From Microvirga mediterraneensis (lineage in GTDB: Bacteria; Pseudomonadota; Alphaproteobacteria; Rhizobiales; Beijerinckiaceae), in assembly GCF_013520865.1 (NCBI RefSeq), contig NZ_JACDXJ010000001.1:1583001-1647000 (forward strand): a DNA stretch of 64,000 nucleotides. The letters run 5' to 3'. Under the pieces are notes generated by a model. It had not been told where the DNA came from and searched no databases. It saw only the letters and a program-made list of their open reading frames with translations. Shown here piece by piece: positions 63,964 through 64,000 of the stretch (the stretch's first letter is position 1; each line of letters opens with the position of its first letter). Position numbers and translations under genes: made by a program.

Positions 63964-64000
63964 AGACACGCCGGCCATCCCGGCGCCGCCGACGCCTCGG

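Overview
The window is chromosomal DNA from a high-GC alphaproteobacterium. The gene set (aapJQM-type and ugp-type ABC transporters, MocR and LacI regulators, a form II cox cluster, palindromic intergenic repeats of rhizobial style) best fits the Hyphomicrobiales, and a Methylobacteriaceae/Microvirga-like member is my guess. This rests on gene content and protein resemblance, not on a database search. I see no rRNA, CRISPR array, transposase or prophage gene. One tRNA is present, a tRNA-Leu(GAG).

Positions 1-24 kb are dominated by organophosphate acquisition. A ugp operon (end of ugpB, ugpA, ugpE, glycerophosphodiester phosphodiesterase) is followed by small regulators: an orphan LuxR-type HTH protein, an AraC protein and a receiver-only response regulator. 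Next is a LacI repressor with a perfect 16-bp palindromic operator in front of an operon encoding an iron-type ABC transporter (fused permease, binding protein, ATPase), a dual-specificity phosphatase-like protein and two inositol-monophosphatase-family enzymes. A three-gene sensory unit follows, resembling Salmonella PgtC/PgtB/PgtA: a binding protein, a histidine kinase and an NtrC-type sigma54 activator. Directly downstream is a textbook -24/-12 promoter, with a near-repeated element upstream of it, driving a second ABC transporter (binding protein, fused permease, ATPase) plus a HAD phosphatase and a histidine phosphatase. Together these genes suggest uptake of intact phosphorylated solutes followed by cytoplasmic dephosphorylation.

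Positions 24-32 kb hold more ordinary genes: a GreA/Rnk-like protein, glutamate dehydrogenase, a pseudouridine synthase, a GntR/FCD regulator, a 50-residue membrane peptide, a DUF1275 protein, an SBF-like transporter and a chemoreceptor.

Positions 32-49 kb are an amide, hydantoin and amino-acid utilisation region. A MocR regulator is divergent from an operon of a 4,5-dihydroxyphthalate-decarboxylase-like protein, a polar amino-acid ABC transporter and an M20 amidohydrolase. Facing it is aapJQM without an adjacent aapP. Then come a YtcJ-like amidohydrolase, two related cytosine-deaminase-like amidohydrolases, an Asp/Glu/hydantoin racemase and a dihydropyrimidinase/hydantoinase.

Positions 49-64 kb contain an orphan BrnA-like antitoxin, small membrane proteins and tRNA-Leu. 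They also contain a form II (AYRGAGR) molybdenum hydroxylase cluster: coxS-coxL-coxM, a MoxR ATPase, a CoxE-like VWA protein, CoxG and a NifU-like scaffold, with divergent XdhC halves and a molybdopterin-binding protein. The end carries an AraC regulator divergent from an acyl-CoA ligase and a MaoC-type hydratase.
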